A model generated the notes under the pieces. It saw only the letters and a program-made list of their open reading frames with translations. It did no database searches and was not told the DNA's origin. Below, in pieces: positions 41,702-55,023 of a DNA stretch of 64,000 nt (position 1 is its first letter; each line of letters opens with the position of its first letter). The position numbers and the translations under genes are program-made. This DNA is from DATKFM01 sp963851215 (GTDB lineage: Bacteria; Pseudomonadota; Alphaproteobacteria; Dongiales; Dongiaceae): assembly GCA_963851215.1 (NCBI GenBank), contig CAWKOG010000008.1, forward strand, positions 496,001 to 560,000, read 5' to 3'.

Positions 41702-42421
41702 TTAATCCTCGTCGGGGAGCTGCTCCAGGTCCGCCACCAGGGAGGCTTCATCGAAGTCGCCCATGGCCACCAGCTCCTCCTCCTGGTCATCAGTATCGTC
41801 GCTATCGCCCTCTTCCCCTTCGGGATTGTCCTGATTGGCCGGCCGGGCGGTGTCGGACAGGGCCTGGGCGCCAAGGGCCGACAGGGCCGAACGGACATCC
41901 AGCAGCCCGGCGGCGCGCAGTTCCTCGACGCCAGGCAGGGCATCCAGGCTGTCGAGGCCGAACTGGCCCAGGAAGGCGTCACTGGTCACCCAGGTCACCG
42001 GACGGCCGGGCGTGCGGCGGCGGCCCTTCGGCCGGACCCAGCCGATTTCCAGCAGGGTATCCAGGGTGCCTTTGGACAGGGCGACGCCCCTCACCTCCTC
42101 GACCTCCGCGCGCGTCACCGGCTGGTGATAGGCGATGACCGCCAGGGTCTCCAGCGCCGCACGGGACAGGCGGCGCGTGACCTTGGCTTCGATCTGCAGC
42201 CGCGAGCCCAGATCCGGCGCGGTGCGGAAGATCCATTTACCGTCGAGGCGCACCAGATTGACGCCACGATTGGCGTAGAGGCCCGCCACCTCGTCCATCA
42301 ACTCGCGGAAATCCACGCCCTCGGGCAGCCGCGATTTGATGCCGGCGTCGGATACGGGGTCGGTCGAGGCGAAAATCAGCGCCTCTACCATGCGAATTTG
42401 TTGAAAGCGTTCTTCGCTCAT
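41702..42421 (-). CDS. scpB: Segregation and condensation protein B
   Basis: 239 residues. Two winged-helix domains; conserved ALIFASTDPVSDAGIKSRLP opening and LSRAALETLAVIAYHQPVTR, then GRPVTWVTSDAFLGQFGLDS. With ScpA and Smc it forms the condensin that organises the chromosome. The C-terminal 60 residues are acidic. Start ATG 42421 overlaps the scpA stop by 4 bases. Confidence 0.96.
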   Translation of the reverse strand: MSEERFQQIRMVEALIFASTDPVSDAGIKSRLPEGVDFRELMDEVAGLYANRGVNLVRLDGKWIFRTAPDLGSRLQIEAKVTRRLSRAALETLAVIAYHQPVTRAEVEEVRGVALSKGTLDTLLEIGWVRPKGRRRTPGRPVTWVTSDAFLGQFGLDSLDALPGVEELRAAGLLDVRSALSALGAQALSDTARPANQDNPEGEEGDSDDTDDQEEELVAMGDFDEASLVADLEQLPDED

Positions 42422-43200
42422 TGCTCCACTCTCGTGCGGCCGCGGAGGAAAATCGGGCCGAATATCTGCTCCTGACGCAACTCCGCTTTCCCTGACCGCA
42501 CCATCTCCAGGGTTGCCGCGAACATCGCCGCAACCGCGGAACGGCCCCCCATGCCGTCATTCAGTTGCGGCGGCAGGAAGGTCGATAGCGTTTTCCACTC
42601 GATCGTATGACCCAGCATGTCGCCCAGCCGTTTCAGCGCTTCATCCATCGAATAGAGTTCAGTCGGGACAATGCGCAGCATGCCCTGCTGGCGCCGCGTC
42701 GCGATCGAGCCGTAGGCCCGCAGGAGTTCGAAGAGCTTCACATTGTAGACCACCTTCTGCCGCACCGGCAGCCGCTCGGCGCCGCCGCGGTGGAAGAAGT
42801 CGTGGCCCAGCTGCGGCCGCTCCATCAGCTTGCCGGCGACATTCCGCATGGCTTCGAGCCGCTGCAGCTGGAAGGCCAAGGCCGCCGCCATCTGGGCGCC
42901 TGTGGGCTCGCCGCCTTCCACTTCGGGCTCTGGCAGCAGCAGCTTGGACTTCAAAAAGGCGAGCCAGGCCGCCATCACCAGATAGTCGGCCGCCAGCTCC
43001 AGCCGCAGCCGCCGCGCGCGGGCGACAAAGGAGAGATATTGATCTGCCAACGCGAGGATCGAGATTTTCTTGAGATCGACCTTCTGATCCCGCGCCAGGG
43101 TCAACAGAACGTCGATCGGTCCCTCATACCCGTCGAGATCGAGCAGGAATTGCGAGTCGCTCATCGGTTCCCGCGGTCTGTCTTCGAATTCGTCGGTCAA
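42418..43200 (-). CDS. scpA: Segregation and condensation protein A
   Basis: 260 residues. The kleisin of the Smc complex: N-terminal FLLDLDGYEGPIDVLLTLAR, then LALADQYLSFVARARRLRLE and ADYLVMAAWLAFLKSKLLLP, C-terminal winged helix ending RQEQIFGPIFLRGR. It bridges the Smc heads with ScpB. Start at 43200; nagZ lies upstream with a 105-base gap. Confidence 0.96.
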   Translation of the reverse strand: MTDEFEDRPREPMSDSQFLLDLDGYEGPIDVLLTLARDQKVDLKKISILALADQYLSFVARARRLRLELAADYLVMAAWLAFLKSKLLLPEPEVEGGEPTGAQMAAALAFQLQRLEAMRNVAGKLMERPQLGHDFFHRGGAERLPVRQKVVYNVKLFELLRAYGSIATRRQQGMLRIVPTELYSMDEALKRLGDMLGHTIEWKTLSTFLPPQLNDGMGGRSAVAAMFAATLEMVRSGKAELRQEQIFGPIFLRGRTRVEQ

Positions 43201-43305
43201 CCTGTTCTCCCCGGAAAAGAGAGCGTTTCCGGCCTGGGTCTGTGGCCGCCCTGATGCGCGGCCATGGCCAGCGATTACCGCCTTGCCGCGGCCCTGTCTA
43301 CCCCG

Positions 43306-44320
43306 TCAAGCGGCCAGCAGCGCATCGACTCGCGCTTGTATTGCGGAGATGTCGATTCGTTCTCGCGTGTTAACGATCCCAAGGCCTGATTCGACCCGTT
43401 CCAGGGCCTTTGCCGTCAGTGGCGGCACGGCCTCGGCGACCTGCCGCATCTCGTCCATGTTGCCATTGCAATGCAGGGCCACATCGCAGCCAGCCGCCAG
43501 GGCCCGTTCGGCGCGCTGGCGCAGGTTGCCTTCCAGCGCTTGCATCGAAAGGTCGTCGGAAAACAAGAGCCCCTGGAATCCGATGGCGCCGCGGATTGTC
43601 TTGTCGATGATCGTCTTCGAGGCAGTGGCCGGCGCTGCGGTGTCGAGGGCGGTGAAGAGAATATGCGCGGTCATCGCCCAGGGCATGTCGCGCAAGGCCC
43701 GGAACGGCGCGAAGTCGGTGCGGAGCAGTTCCTCTGAAGTGGCGGTCACGCGTGGCAGTTCCACATGACTGTCGGCAGACGGCGCGGCCATGGCCGGGCA
43801 TGTGCTTGATGACGGGAATGATGCCGCCATCGAGGAAGCCTTCGCAGGCGGCGCGAGCGAGCGCAGCGACAACGGCCGGATCGTCGCTGTAGGCGCGATC
43901 GCCGATGGCCTGGTGGGTGATTGGCAGCCTGAGATCGAGCACGGGCGCGCAGTCGACGTTGAAGCCAAGCGTGGCAAGATCCTCGGCGATCAGCCGCGCG
44001 TTGAGCCGCGCGCATTCGAGGGCTGCCGCAAGGTCGCGGCGGGCCATTTCGCCGATGACAGCCGCCGCCGGCCGCTTGTGCCAGGTTGGCGGTTTCAGCC
44101 GCTGCACGCGGCCGCCCTCCTCGTCGATCATAACCGGAGCGTCGCGGCGGCCGACGCAGCGGCGCAGGTCGGCGATCAGGGCGCGGATCTGCTTTGGCGA
44201 CTCGCAGTTGCGCTGGAACAGGATGAAGCCGAGCGGCTTCGCGGCGCGGAAGAAGCGCCGCTCGTCATCGGTGAGAGCCGTTCCGAGACAGCCGAAGATA
44301 CAGGCTAGCGGTGCCGCCAT
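43306..44320 (-). CDS. nagZ: Beta-N-acetylhexosaminidase NagZ (one frame break)
   Basis: About 338 residues (1015 bases, one above a multiple of three). Family GH3 cell-wall recycling enzyme that removes GlcNAc from anhydro-muropeptides in the cytoplasm. Motifs: LGFILFQRNCESPKQIRALI, VMIDEEGGRVQRL, FNVDCAPVLDL, and the catalytic His region IPVIKHMPGHGRA. The frame shifts just after that motif near 43785 and resumes ADSHVELPRV, with GLLFSDDLSMQALEG carrying the catalytic Asp. Follows the SPOR gene by 13 bases. Confidence 0.94.
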
Positions 44321-44333
44321 CAGCCGAGGACAC

Positions 44334-45389
44334 TCACGGCTTCACGACCATGCAGCCCTGCTCCAGCTTCTTCAGCGCCACGCAGACATCGGTCGCTGCA
44401 GCGCGGTCCGCAAATGGCCCCGCTTGCACACGGTAGAACTTGCCGTCGCTGCCTTTGTCGATCTCGACCACGGTGAGCTCCTTGCCGTTGAGCAACTGGG
44501 CATGCTTCTTCTGCAGCTTCTGCCAGGTCGACTGCGCACCGTCTTTGGTCTTCACAGCCGCGAGCTGAACGCGGAAGGCGGCGCCCAAGGAAGCGGTCTG
44601 CTCAACTACGTCAGTGATGGTCGATGCGGCCGGTTCGGCTGGCGTCTCTGGCACGGCTTCGCTTGCAGTGCCGCCGCCCGCACTCGGTTCCACTTTTGAT
44701 GCCGCCGCCGCGGCATCATCGGTCACATCAAAGGCCGGCGCCGGAACCTGCGGGATGGCACCGGACGCATCGGAAGACTTGTCGCTGTCCGCCGGCGCGG
44801 TCTCCGCGGGAACCGGCGGCGGCAGCGGCATCGGCGCTTCCGGTTCTCCGAGCAGAACCTCGGTTTGCGATTTTGCCTCGCCGCTCAGGGTATCATAGAT
44901 CGCCACGTCCTGGTTAAGAGGCTGCATGCCGCCCTCATCGGCCGGACGCACTTTCTCCGGTCCCTCCACTGCGGCCACAACAGGCAGATCCGCATCGGCG
45001 ACAACGGTCCGTTCGCCCTGGTTCATCAGCATCAGCAGCGGCACGAAAATGGCGATGCCGCTGACCGCAGCGATTCCGATCCAGAGCAGCGGCCGTGTGC
45101 GGCCGGGACCATCCGGCAAGGCAGCAGACCCCGGCGCGGCAGCCGGCCCGGTGTGGCTGGGGCTCGGCGGAATCTCCGGACCGCTGTCGCCGTCATCGAC
45201 AGAGAGATCGGGAAAAAGCTGCGGCTCCTGGATGGACTCGCCAGGCTGGTTGGCGGCCATCGCCGCGCGCGCGGCCGCAGTCAGAATTCGATCCTGGCTA
45301 AATACGGGTTCGAGCACGGGCTGGCGCCGCTGCAAGGCGGGACCGCCATGGGTCGGCCGTGGGGAAAATTCCGGGTCCTTAGGTATCAT
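44334..45389 (-). CDS. SPOR-domain membrane protein
   Basis: 351 residues. Cytoplasmic N-terminus, one helix near residue 100 (LLWIGIAAVSGIAIFVPLLM), a long Pro/Ala/Glu-rich periplasmic linker, and a C-terminal SPOR domain (RVQLAAVKTKDGAQSTWQKL, then FYRVQAGPFADRAAATDVC) that binds denuded glycan strands at the septum. It resembles FtsN/DamX-like proteins. ATG 45389 overlaps the argS stop (TGATG), consistent with its fixed place between argS and nagZ in alphaproteobacteria. Confidence 0.92.
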   Translation of the reverse strand: MIPKDPEFSPRPTHGGPALQRRQPVLEPVFSQDRILTAAARAAMAANQPGESIQEPQLFPDLSVDDGDSGPEIPPSPSHTGPAAAPGSAALPDGPGRTRPLLWIGIAAVSGIAIFVPLLMLMNQGERTVVADADLPVVAAVEGPEKVRPADEGGMQPLNQDVAIYDTLSGEAKSQTEVLLGEPEAPMPLPPPVPAETAPADSDKSSDASGAIPQVPAPAFDVTDDAAAAASKVEPSAGGGTASEAVPETPAEPAASTITDVVEQTASLGAAFRVQLAAVKTKDGAQSTWQKLQKKHAQLLNGKELTVVEIDKGSDGKFYRVQAGPFADRAAATDVCVALKKLEQGCMVVKP

Positions 45390-47144
45390 CAGCGCATCTC
45401 CTCAACCGGTTCTACCCCCATGACTTCCAACCCAGAGGCGATGACGAACGCCATTGCCTGCACCATCGCCAGCCGTGCCGCTGTCAGCGGCAAGTCGTCT
45501 GGACGAATGAAACGCAGGACGGCATTTTCTCTGCCTTGATTCCAGTGCGCATGAAACGTCGACGCAAGTTCATACAAGTAAAATGCAATGCGGTGTGGCT
45601 CGTGAGCTTCCGCTGCCAGTTCGACCGTTTTCGGCCACGCGGCCATTTTCTTGATCAGGCCAAGTTCACCTTCATCAGTCAACTTCGACAAGTTCGCTGA
45701 CGCAAGTGCCGTTGGGCTGGTATCGATCTGTGGCGCCTCCTCCGGCGCTTTCCGCAAGACCGATCTGACGCGGGCATGGGCGTATTGAACGTAGTACACG
45801 GGATTGTCCCGTGACTTCTCGATGACTTTGGTCAGATCGAACTCGAGCGGTGCGTCGTTGGTGCGGGTCAGCATGATGAAGCGCACCACGCCCTTGCCGA
45901 CCTCATCGACGACTTCCCGCAGCGTCACGAAGGTGCCCTTGCGCTTTGACATCTTCACCGGCTCGCCGTCGCGCAGGAGGGTAACGAGCTGGCACAGCTT
46001 CAGATCCAGCGAACCCTTGCCGCCGGTGACCGCCTTCACCGCCGACTTCATCCGCTTCACATGGCCGCCGTGATCGGCGCCCCAGACATCGATCATCTCC
46101 GGGCAGCCGCGAAGGAACTTGTCATAGTGATAGGCAATGTCGGACGCGAAATAGGTCCAGCTTCCGTCCGACTTGCGCAGGGGCCGATCGACGTCATCGC
46201 CGAAATCTGTGGAGCGGAACAAAGTTTGGGGCCGCGGCTCCCAGTCGTCTGGCTTCATGCCTTTGGGCGGGCTAAGCACGCCGACATAGAGCAGGCCATC
46301 ATCCTCAAGCTTCTTCAGGGCGCGTTCGACCGCACCCGAATTCCACGACCTTACGCTCGGAGGAAAACACGTCCTGGCGGATCCCCAGGACCTCAAGATC
46401 CTCGCGGATGCCCGCCATGATCTGATCGATGGCGAACTGCCGGACCGGGACCAGCCATTCGCTCTCAGGCTTATCCAGCCATTTCTTGCCATCGCGCTTG
46501 GCCAGCGCTTGGCCGACATCCATCAGATACTCGCCGGGATAGAAGCCCTCAGGAATAGCCGGTATTGTTTCGCCCAGGGCTTCCCGGTAGCGAAGATGGG
46601 CCGAGCGCGCGAGCACATCGACCTGCGTGCCCGCGTCATTGATGTAGTATTCCTTCGTGACGCCATGACCGGCTTTGGCCAGCAGGCTGGCCAACGCGTC
46701 GCCATAGACTGCGCCCCGGGCGTGGGCCAAATGGAGAGGGCCCGTTGGGTTTGCCGAAACGTATTCGACGTTCACCTTGCGGCCTTGTCCGATCTTGGAG
46801 TCGCCGTAACGTACACCAGCCGCGAGAATATCGCCGATTCGCGCCTGCCAGAACAATTCCGCAAGATGCAGGTTGATGAACCCCGGACCGGCGATATCGG
46901 CCTTCCGCACATCCTTGTGCCTCTTCAGAGCATCGGCGATCAGTTGCGCCAGGTCCCGCGGCTTCATCCCCAGGCCCTTGGACAGGACCATTGCCGCATT
47001 GGTCGAGAGATCGCCATGGGTCGGATCGCGCGGCAGTTCGACGGACACGCGGGCAATATCGACATCGCCCGCGATCTTGCCGGCGGCCTGAAGCCCGCGC
47101 AGCGCCACGCCGACCTCATCGTGAAAATAGGAGAAGAGATTCAT
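45389..47144 (-). CDS. argS: Arginyl-tRNA synthetase (one frame break)
   Basis: About 585 residues (1756 bases, one above a multiple of three). Class I enzyme: Add1 domain (LRGLQAAGKIAGDVDIARVS), HIGH-type motif NPTGPLHLAHARGAVYGD, after the break DDVDRPLRKSDGSWTYFASD, then the KMSKS-type MSKRKGTFVTL, and the anticodon-binding C-terminus. The break is near 46340 (gtgg) between SSERKVV and NSGAVERALKKLED. Start at 47144 overlaps the dgt stop (ATGA). Confidence 0.96.
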
Positions 47145-48340
47145 CAGGCAGCGCCGCCCTGCGCCAGCCGCTGCTGCTCATCCAGCGCAAAACGGTCGGT
47201 CATGCCGGCGATATAGTCGCCGACGACGCGGGCCGTCGCGGCCGCGTCCTTGCCGTCGCAATATTGACGCCAGCCTTCCGGCAGATGTTGCGGATGAGTC
47301 ATGTACAACCCGAACAGATTCCGAACCACATCCCGCGCCCGGGATGTCATTTGATTGACCCTATGGTGCCGGTACATCCGTTCGAACAGGAACCTGCGTA
47401 TGACCTGTTCGTGTTCCACCATGGCCGGCGAAAAGGCGACGAGCGCATGGCCCAACCCGCGAACTTCGGCAGCCGATTGCGGCTGGGCCCTTTCAAGCCG
47501 GCGGCGGGTTTCCTCTATCAGGTCGGTCACCATGAGGTCAATCAAGCGTCTGACTGTCTCATGGATGAGACGCGGTGCTTCCAGGCCGGGATACTTCTCC
47601 TGCAGCGATTTCAGCACCGGCCCCACCAGCGGCAGTACGCCGATGTCGGCGATGCCGAACAGGCCGGCGCGCAGGCCGTCATCCATATCGTGGTTGTCAT
47701 AGGCGATGTCGTCGGCGATGGCGGCCACCTGCGCTTCAGGGCCGGGAAAGCTGTGCAACTCCAGGTCCCGCTGTTCCGCGCAATAGGCGGCGATTGTGGC
47801 GGGAACGGGGCGCCGCTTCGCCTTCTCCGACGCAGCGGGCCCGGTCAAAGGACCGTTATGCTTGACCACGCCCTCCAGGCACTCCCAGGTGAGATTGAGG
47901 CCGTCGAACTCGGCATAGTGCCGCTCCAGAACCGTCAGGATGCGGAAGGTCTGCTCATTGTGGTCGAAACCGCCATAGTCTTTCATCGATTCGTCGAGGG
48001 CGTCTTCGCCCGCATGGCCGAACGGCGGATGGCCGAGGTCGTGCCCCAGCGCCAGCGCCTCCGCTAGATCTTCGTCGAAGCCCAGGGCGCGGCTGATGGA
48101 CCGGGCGATCTGCGCCACCTCGATCGTGTGGGTCAGGCGCGTCCGGTAGTGATCGCCCTCGTGGGAGACGAAAACCTGGGTCTTGTGCTTGAGCCGCCGG
48201 AAAGCCGTGGAGTGGATGATCCGGTCCCTGTCGCGCTGGAACGGGTTGCGGGTAGAGCTGGCCGGCTCCGGGACCAGCCGCCCGCGGCTCTCCTCCGGCC
48301 GGCTGGCTACGGGATGGCGCTGGGGTGCGGCGACGCTCAT
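47144..48340 (-). CDS. dgt: dGTP triphosphohydrolase-like HD-domain protein
   Basis: 398 residues, type of the deoxyguanosinetriphosphate triphosphohydrolases of alphaproteobacteria. HD-domain ligands: TRLTHTIEVAQIARSI and EALALGHDLGHPPFGHAGED, later DDIAYDNHDMDDGLRAG. It hydrolyses dNTPs to nucleoside plus triphosphate. First gene of the long operon that runs to nlpD; divergent from erpA. Confidence 0.94.
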   Translation of the reverse strand: MSVAAPQRHPVASRPEESRGRLVPEPASSTRNPFQRDRDRIIHSTAFRRLKHKTQVFVSHEGDHYRTRLTHTIEVAQIARSISRALGFDEDLAEALALGHDLGHPPFGHAGEDALDESMKDYGGFDHNEQTFRILTVLERHYAEFDGLNLTWECLEGVVKHNGPLTGPAASEKAKRRPVPATIAAYCAEQRDLELHSFPGPEAQVAAIADDIAYDNHDMDDGLRAGLFGIADIGVLPLVGPVLKSLQEKYPGLEAPRLIHETVRRLIDLMVTDLIEETRRRLERAQPQSAAEVRGLGHALVAFSPAMVEHEQVIRRFLFERMYRHHRVNQMTSRARDVVRNLFGLYMTHPQHLPEGWRQYCDGKDAAATARVVGDYIAGMTDRFALDEQQRLAQGGAA

Positions 48341-48471
48341 GCGCCGACCCTACGCGGGCAGTCCTGGCAAATCAATGGGTTGCAGTGTGATTGACAAGGC
48401 GATTCAACTACTTACATAACGATCTGCAAACGGCTGTAGGAGCCGGCGCCGATTTGAGCTAGGATGATTTC

Positions 48472-48828
48472 ATGAACGCAATTACCGATCCTCGCAGCCA
48501 GGACCTCAGCATTTCCGCCCGCGCCGCCAGCCGCATCTCGAAGCTCATTGCGGATGAGGCCGGCGATGGGCTGATGTTCCGCATCGCTGTTTCCGGCGGC
48601 GGATGTTCCGGGTTTCAGTACGGCTTCAGCATCGACGACAGCAAGCTGGCCGACGATGTGACATTCGAGCGCGATGGCGTGAAGGTCGTTGTCGATACCA
48701 CGTCGCTAGATCTGATCCGCGGCGGCGAAGTGGATTTCGTTGAAGAGCTGGTTGGTTCCTATTTCCAGGTGCGCAATCCCAACGCGACTTCGACCTGCGG
48801 CTGCGGCACGTCCTTCTCTGTCGGTTGA
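48472..48828 (+). CDS. erpA: Iron-sulfur cluster insertion protein ErpA
   Basis: 118 residues, A-type carrier. The three cluster-binding cysteines are GGGCSGFQY and STCGCGTSF. MFRIAVSGGGCSGFQYGFSI and the LIRGGEVDFVEELVGSYFQV core are typical. It delivers Fe-S clusters to apo-enzymes; the only obvious local client type is IlvD at 50 kb. Monocistronic, with a terminator after it. Confidence 0.96.
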   Translation: MNAITDPRSQDLSISARAASRISKLIADEAGDGLMFRIAVSGGGCSGFQYGFSIDDSKLADDVTFERDGVKVVVDTTSLDLIRGGEVDFVEELVGSYFQVRNPNATSTCGCGTSFSVG

Positions 48829-48856
48829 TCTGACGCCGCTTCAGGCGCTAGGTAAG

Positions 48857-48884
48857 AGGCCCGCTCCGGCGGGCCTTTCTGTTT
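48857..48884 (+). terminator. Intrinsic terminator after erpA
   Basis: Stem aggcccgc (48857-48864) / gcgggcct (48869-48876), loop tccg, then TTCTGTTT. It sits between the erpA stop and the xthA start. Confidence 0.88.
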
Positions 48885-48897
48885 CCAGGAGCCGCGC

Positions 48898-49702
48898 GTG
48901 ATCCGCATCGCCACGTTCAACGTCAATTCGGTCAAGGCTCACATCGTCAATGTGACGGGCTGGCTGAAGGCGGCCAAGCCCGATGTGGTGCTGATGCAGG
49001 AGATCAAATGCACTGACGACGGTTTCCCACGGCTGGAGATCGAGGATCTCGGCTACAACGTCGAGACCGTCGGACAGAAGACCTACAATGGCGTCGCCAT
49101 CCTGTCGAAGCATCCGCTGACCGTGGAGCAGAAGGCGCTGCCCGGAAATCCCGGCGACGATCACGCGCGCTACATCGAAGGGCTGATCGAGGCGCCCAGG
49201 GGCAAGGACGGCAAGCGTATTGCTCTGCGCGTCGCCTCGATCTATCTGCCCAACGGCAATCCGTCGGGCACGGAAAAATTCACCTACAAGCTTGCCTGGA
49301 TGGAGCGCCTGCGCGCCCATGCAGCCGAGTTATTGAATCTCGAAGAAGTTCTGGTGCTCGGCGGCGACTACAATGTCGCGCCGACAGATGAGGATGTTTA
49401 CGATCCCGAGGGTTGGCGCGACGATGCGTTGTGCAGGCCCGAGTCACGCCGCGCGCTGCGCATGATCATCAACCTCGGCTACACCGATGCGATCCGGGCG
49501 CTGCACGGCCAGCCCCATCTCTACACGTTCTGGGACTATCAGGCCGGCCGCTGGCAGCGCGACGAGGGCCTGCGTATCGATCACCTGCTGCTGTCGCCTC
49601 AGGCCGCCGACCTGCTGTCCGAATTCGGGCGTCGACCGCGATCCCCGCGGCAAGGACAAGCCGTCGGACCATACGCCAGTCTGGTGCGACCTGGATATCT
49701 AG
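48898..49702 (+). CDS. xthA: Exodeoxyribonuclease III (one frame break)
   Basis: About 268 residues. AP endonuclease of base excision repair. N-terminal MIRIATFNVNSVKAHIVNV, then VVLMQEIKC with the metal Glu, SIYLPNGNP, LVLGGDYNVAP and, after the break, DKPSDHTPVWCDLDI with the catalytic Asp-His. The break is at gggc near 49625, between LLSEFG and VDRDPRGKDK. A longer frame running to 50610 is a by-product of the break. GTG start with GGAG upstream. Confidence 0.95.
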
Positions 49703-49734
49703 GGCTCTACGCCGAAGTTGCCCGCTGCACTAGA

Positions 49735-51462
49735 TTAGATATCCGCAAAGCACTGCGTCTCAGCCTTTCCGCCGGGATGGCAGACAGCACCCTGCTCGGC
49801 ATCGCTGACGGTCTGGGCGTAGCGCCAAATCGCGCCGGATTGATAGTCGTGCTTGCGCGGCTTCCACTGCTTGCGGCGTTCGGCCAGCTCGGCGTCGCTG
49901 AGGTCGACTTCAAGCGTGCCCTTCTCGGCATCGATGCGGATGGTATCGCCATTCTTCAGCAGGCCGATGGGTCCGCCGACAGCGGCTTCAGGCCCGACAT
50001 GGCCGATGCAGAAACCGCGGGTGGCGCCGGAGAAGCGGCCGTCGGTGATCAGCGCCACCTTGTCGCCCATGCCCTGGCCGTAAATGGCCGCCGTAGTCGC
50101 CAGCATCTCGCGCATGCCAGGCCCGCCGCGCGGACCCTCATAGCGGATGACGAAGACATCGCCGTCGCTGTACTTGCGATCCGCGACGGCGCGATAGGCG
50201 TCTTCCTCGCAATCGAAGCAGAGCGCCTTGCCGGTGAAGTCCAGCTTCTTCATGCCCGCGATCTTCACGATGGCGCCCTGAGGCGCCAAATTGCCGCGCA
50301 ATCCGACGACGCCGCCTGTTGTCGACAGCGGCTTTGCGGTAGTGCGGATCACGTCCTGATTGGTGGGGAAACTCACGCTCTTCAGGTTCTCGGCGATGGT
50401 CTTGCCGGTGACGGTCATGCAATCGCCATGCAGGAATCCGCCTTCGAGCAGCGCCTTCATCAGCACGGGCACGCCGCCGATCTCGTACATGTCCTTGGCG
50501 ACGTAGCGGCCGCCGGGCTTCAGATCGGCGATGTAGGGCGTGCGGCGGAAGATTTCACAGACGTCGTGGAGGTCGAACTTGATGCCGATCTCATGGGCGA
50601 TCGCCGGTAGATGCAGGCCGGCATTGGTGGAGCCGCCTGCCGCGGCCACCACCATCGCGGCATTCTCCAGCGCCTTGCGGGTGACGATGTCTCGCGGGCG
50701 GATCTGCTTCGCCACGAGATACATGACCGCCTGCCCAGAGGCTTCGGCATAAGCGTCACGGCTCTCATAAGGCGCGGGCGCGCCGGCGGAGCCGGGCAGC
50801 GCCAAGCCGATCGCCTCGGACACACAGGCCATGGTGTTGGCGGTGAACATGCCGCCGCAGGAACCGGCGGACGGACAAGCGACGCACTCGAGTTCGTGCA
50901 GATCCTTGTCGTCCATCTTGCCGGCGGAATGGGCGCCAACGGCTTCGAAGACGTCCTGCACAGTGACGTCGCGGCCGTGAAAGCGGCCCGGCAGGATCGA
51001 GCCGCCATACATGAACACGGACGGCACATTCAACCGCACCATGGCCATCATCATGCCCGGCAGGGATTTGTCGCAGCCGGCGAGGCCGACCAGCGCGTCG
51101 TAGCAATGACCGCGCATCGTGAGTTCCACCGAGTCTGCAATCACCTCGCGGCTGACCAACGAGGACTTCATGCCGGCATGGCCCATGGCGATGCCGTCGG
51201 TCACGGTGATCGTGGTGAATTCCCGGGGCGTGCCGCCGGCGGCCTTGACGCCCCGTTTCGCCACCTGCGCCTGGCGGGCGAGCGAGATGTTGCAGGGCGC
51301 CGCCTCGTTCCAGGTGGTTGCCACGCCGACGAAGGGCTGGGCGATCTCCGCCTCCGTCATGCCCATGGCGTAGTAGTAGGACCGGTGCGGGGCGCTGGAG
51401 GGGCCGACCGAGACATGGCGGCTGGGCAGCTTGGACTTATCGAATTTCACGTTGGTAGGCAT
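49735..51462 (-). CDS. ilvD: Dihydroxy-acid dehydratase
   Basis: 575 residues, intact. Dehydrates 2,3-dihydroxy-isovalerate in branched-chain amino-acid synthesis. Cluster-ligand cysteines appear in LVGLAGCDKSLPGMMMA and ACPSAGSCGGMFTANTMACV; CNISLARQAQVAKRG holds the first. C-terminus VCHPGGKAETQCFADI is diagnostic. AAGGAA precedes ATG 51462. Convergent with xthA. Confidence 0.97.
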   Translation of the reverse strand: MPTNVKFDKSKLPSRHVSVGPSSAPHRSYYYAMGMTEAEIAQPFVGVATTWNEAAPCNISLARQAQVAKRGVKAAGGTPREFTTITVTDGIAMGHAGMKSSLVSREVIADSVELTMRGHCYDALVGLAGCDKSLPGMMMAMVRLNVPSVFMYGGSILPGRFHGRDVTVQDVFEAVGAHSAGKMDDKDLHELECVACPSAGSCGGMFTANTMACVSEAIGLALPGSAGAPAPYESRDAYAEASGQAVMYLVAKQIRPRDIVTRKALENAAMVVAAAGGSTNAGLHLPAIAHEIGIKFDLHDVCEIFRRTPYIADLKPGGRYVAKDMYEIGGVPVLMKALLEGGFLHGDCMTVTGKTIAENLKSVSFPTNQDVIRTTAKPLSTTGGVVGLRGNLAPQGAIVKIAGMKKLDFTGKALCFDCEEDAYRAVADRKYSDGDVFVIRYEGPRGGPGMREMLATTAAIYGQGMGDKVALITDGRFSGATRGFCIGHVGPEAAVGGPIGLLKNGDTIRIDAEKGTLEVDLSDAELAERRKQWKPRKHDYQSGAIWRYAQTVSDAEQGAVCHPGGKAETQCFADI

Positions 51463-51555
51463 GGCGGTTCCTTCGACGGGGCCGGAAACAAGACCGGCAC
51501 GATATGGCGCTCCCAGCCGCTCGCCAATGGGTATTGGCGCATGGCATCAATGCAA

Positions 51556-52206
51556 TTACTGGGATTTGCGAGGCGTTTCCGGGCGTTGGGCGATCTGAGT
51601 GGCTGGGATTGCGGCGATGACCTGGCCCGGTTGCTGCAACAGGTAGAAAATCGCCTCCGGCGAGGCATCGGATATGACGAATGTCATGGAAACCGAGGCG
51701 CCTGGCGGGATACTGCCGCCGGTGAACTCCAGTTGATCGTAGGGCTCCTCGATCTCGCTGCTGGTGATGAATTGGGGCGAGACGTAAGGCCGCCCCGCGG
51801 TCGATGCCTGGCCAAAGGACAGGCCGTCACCGTAGGGGCTGTAGGTCTCCAACACCTCGCGCAGCTCCAGAGAGAAACGCGTCCAGGCGCGCGTCGTCTC
51901 GTTGGTGACCACCTTGTTGAGCACAAAAGCGAATGCGTGGTGGGTACCGACCAGGTTGCCGATCTTCGGATCGATATCCCTGATGACCAGGATGACGTCG
52001 GCGGAAACCGTGGTGATGTTCTCGTGGACAACAAAGGGATCGGCCTGCGTGCCCGAGCCGGAAACGCCGGTAATCTCGAAGCCGCCGAGCTCGTCGCTGA
52101 AGGTGATGCCGTTGACGCGCATCGGCTCGGCTTGACTCCCAGACGGGAGGAGCAGAGCAAGAATAGCGCCGACTGCGATCAGTGCCGTCCGTAACAGGGC
52201 AAGCAT
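51556..52206 (-). CDS. Exported hypothetical protein, 216 residues
   Basis: Sec signal (LLRTALIAVGAILALLLPSG, cleavage after SQA) and a beta-rich mature part with FSDELGGFEITGVSGSGTQA, HAFAFVLNKVVTNETT and PPGASVSMTFVISDASPEA. It looks like a secreted or periplasmic immunoglobulin-like fold. No family recognised. It lies between valS and ilvD on the same strand, 55 bases after valS, without a clear ribosome site. Confidence 0.7.
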   Translation of the reverse strand: MLALLRTALIAVGAILALLLPSGSQAEPMRVNGITFSDELGGFEITGVSGSGTQADPFVVHENITTVSADVILVIRDIDPKIGNLVGTHHAFAFVLNKVVTNETTRAWTRFSLELREVLETYSPYGDGLSFGQASTAGRPYVSPQFITSSEIEEPYDQLEFTGGSIPPGASVSMTFVISDASPEAIFYLLQQPGQVIAAIPATQIAQRPETPRKSQ

Positions 52207-52261
52207 CGGTCTATTATTGACAGCGCCGCGCGCCTTGGCAAAGGACCGGGTTAGTTCCCAA

Positions 52262-54951
<2,690 letters not shown>

Positions 54952-55023
54952 CAAACAGATTTCCCTAAATCCGGTCAGGCCCTGATCCGGCCGGTTGTCC
55001 CGTCACCAATACGGAGGATTGAG

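Noticed and set aside
48898..50610. 570-codon frame starting as exonuclease III and running into ilvD
   Set aside because: After residue 245 the sequence is antisense to ilvD. The true xthA end (KPSDHTPVWCDLDI) is in the next frame and stops at 49702.
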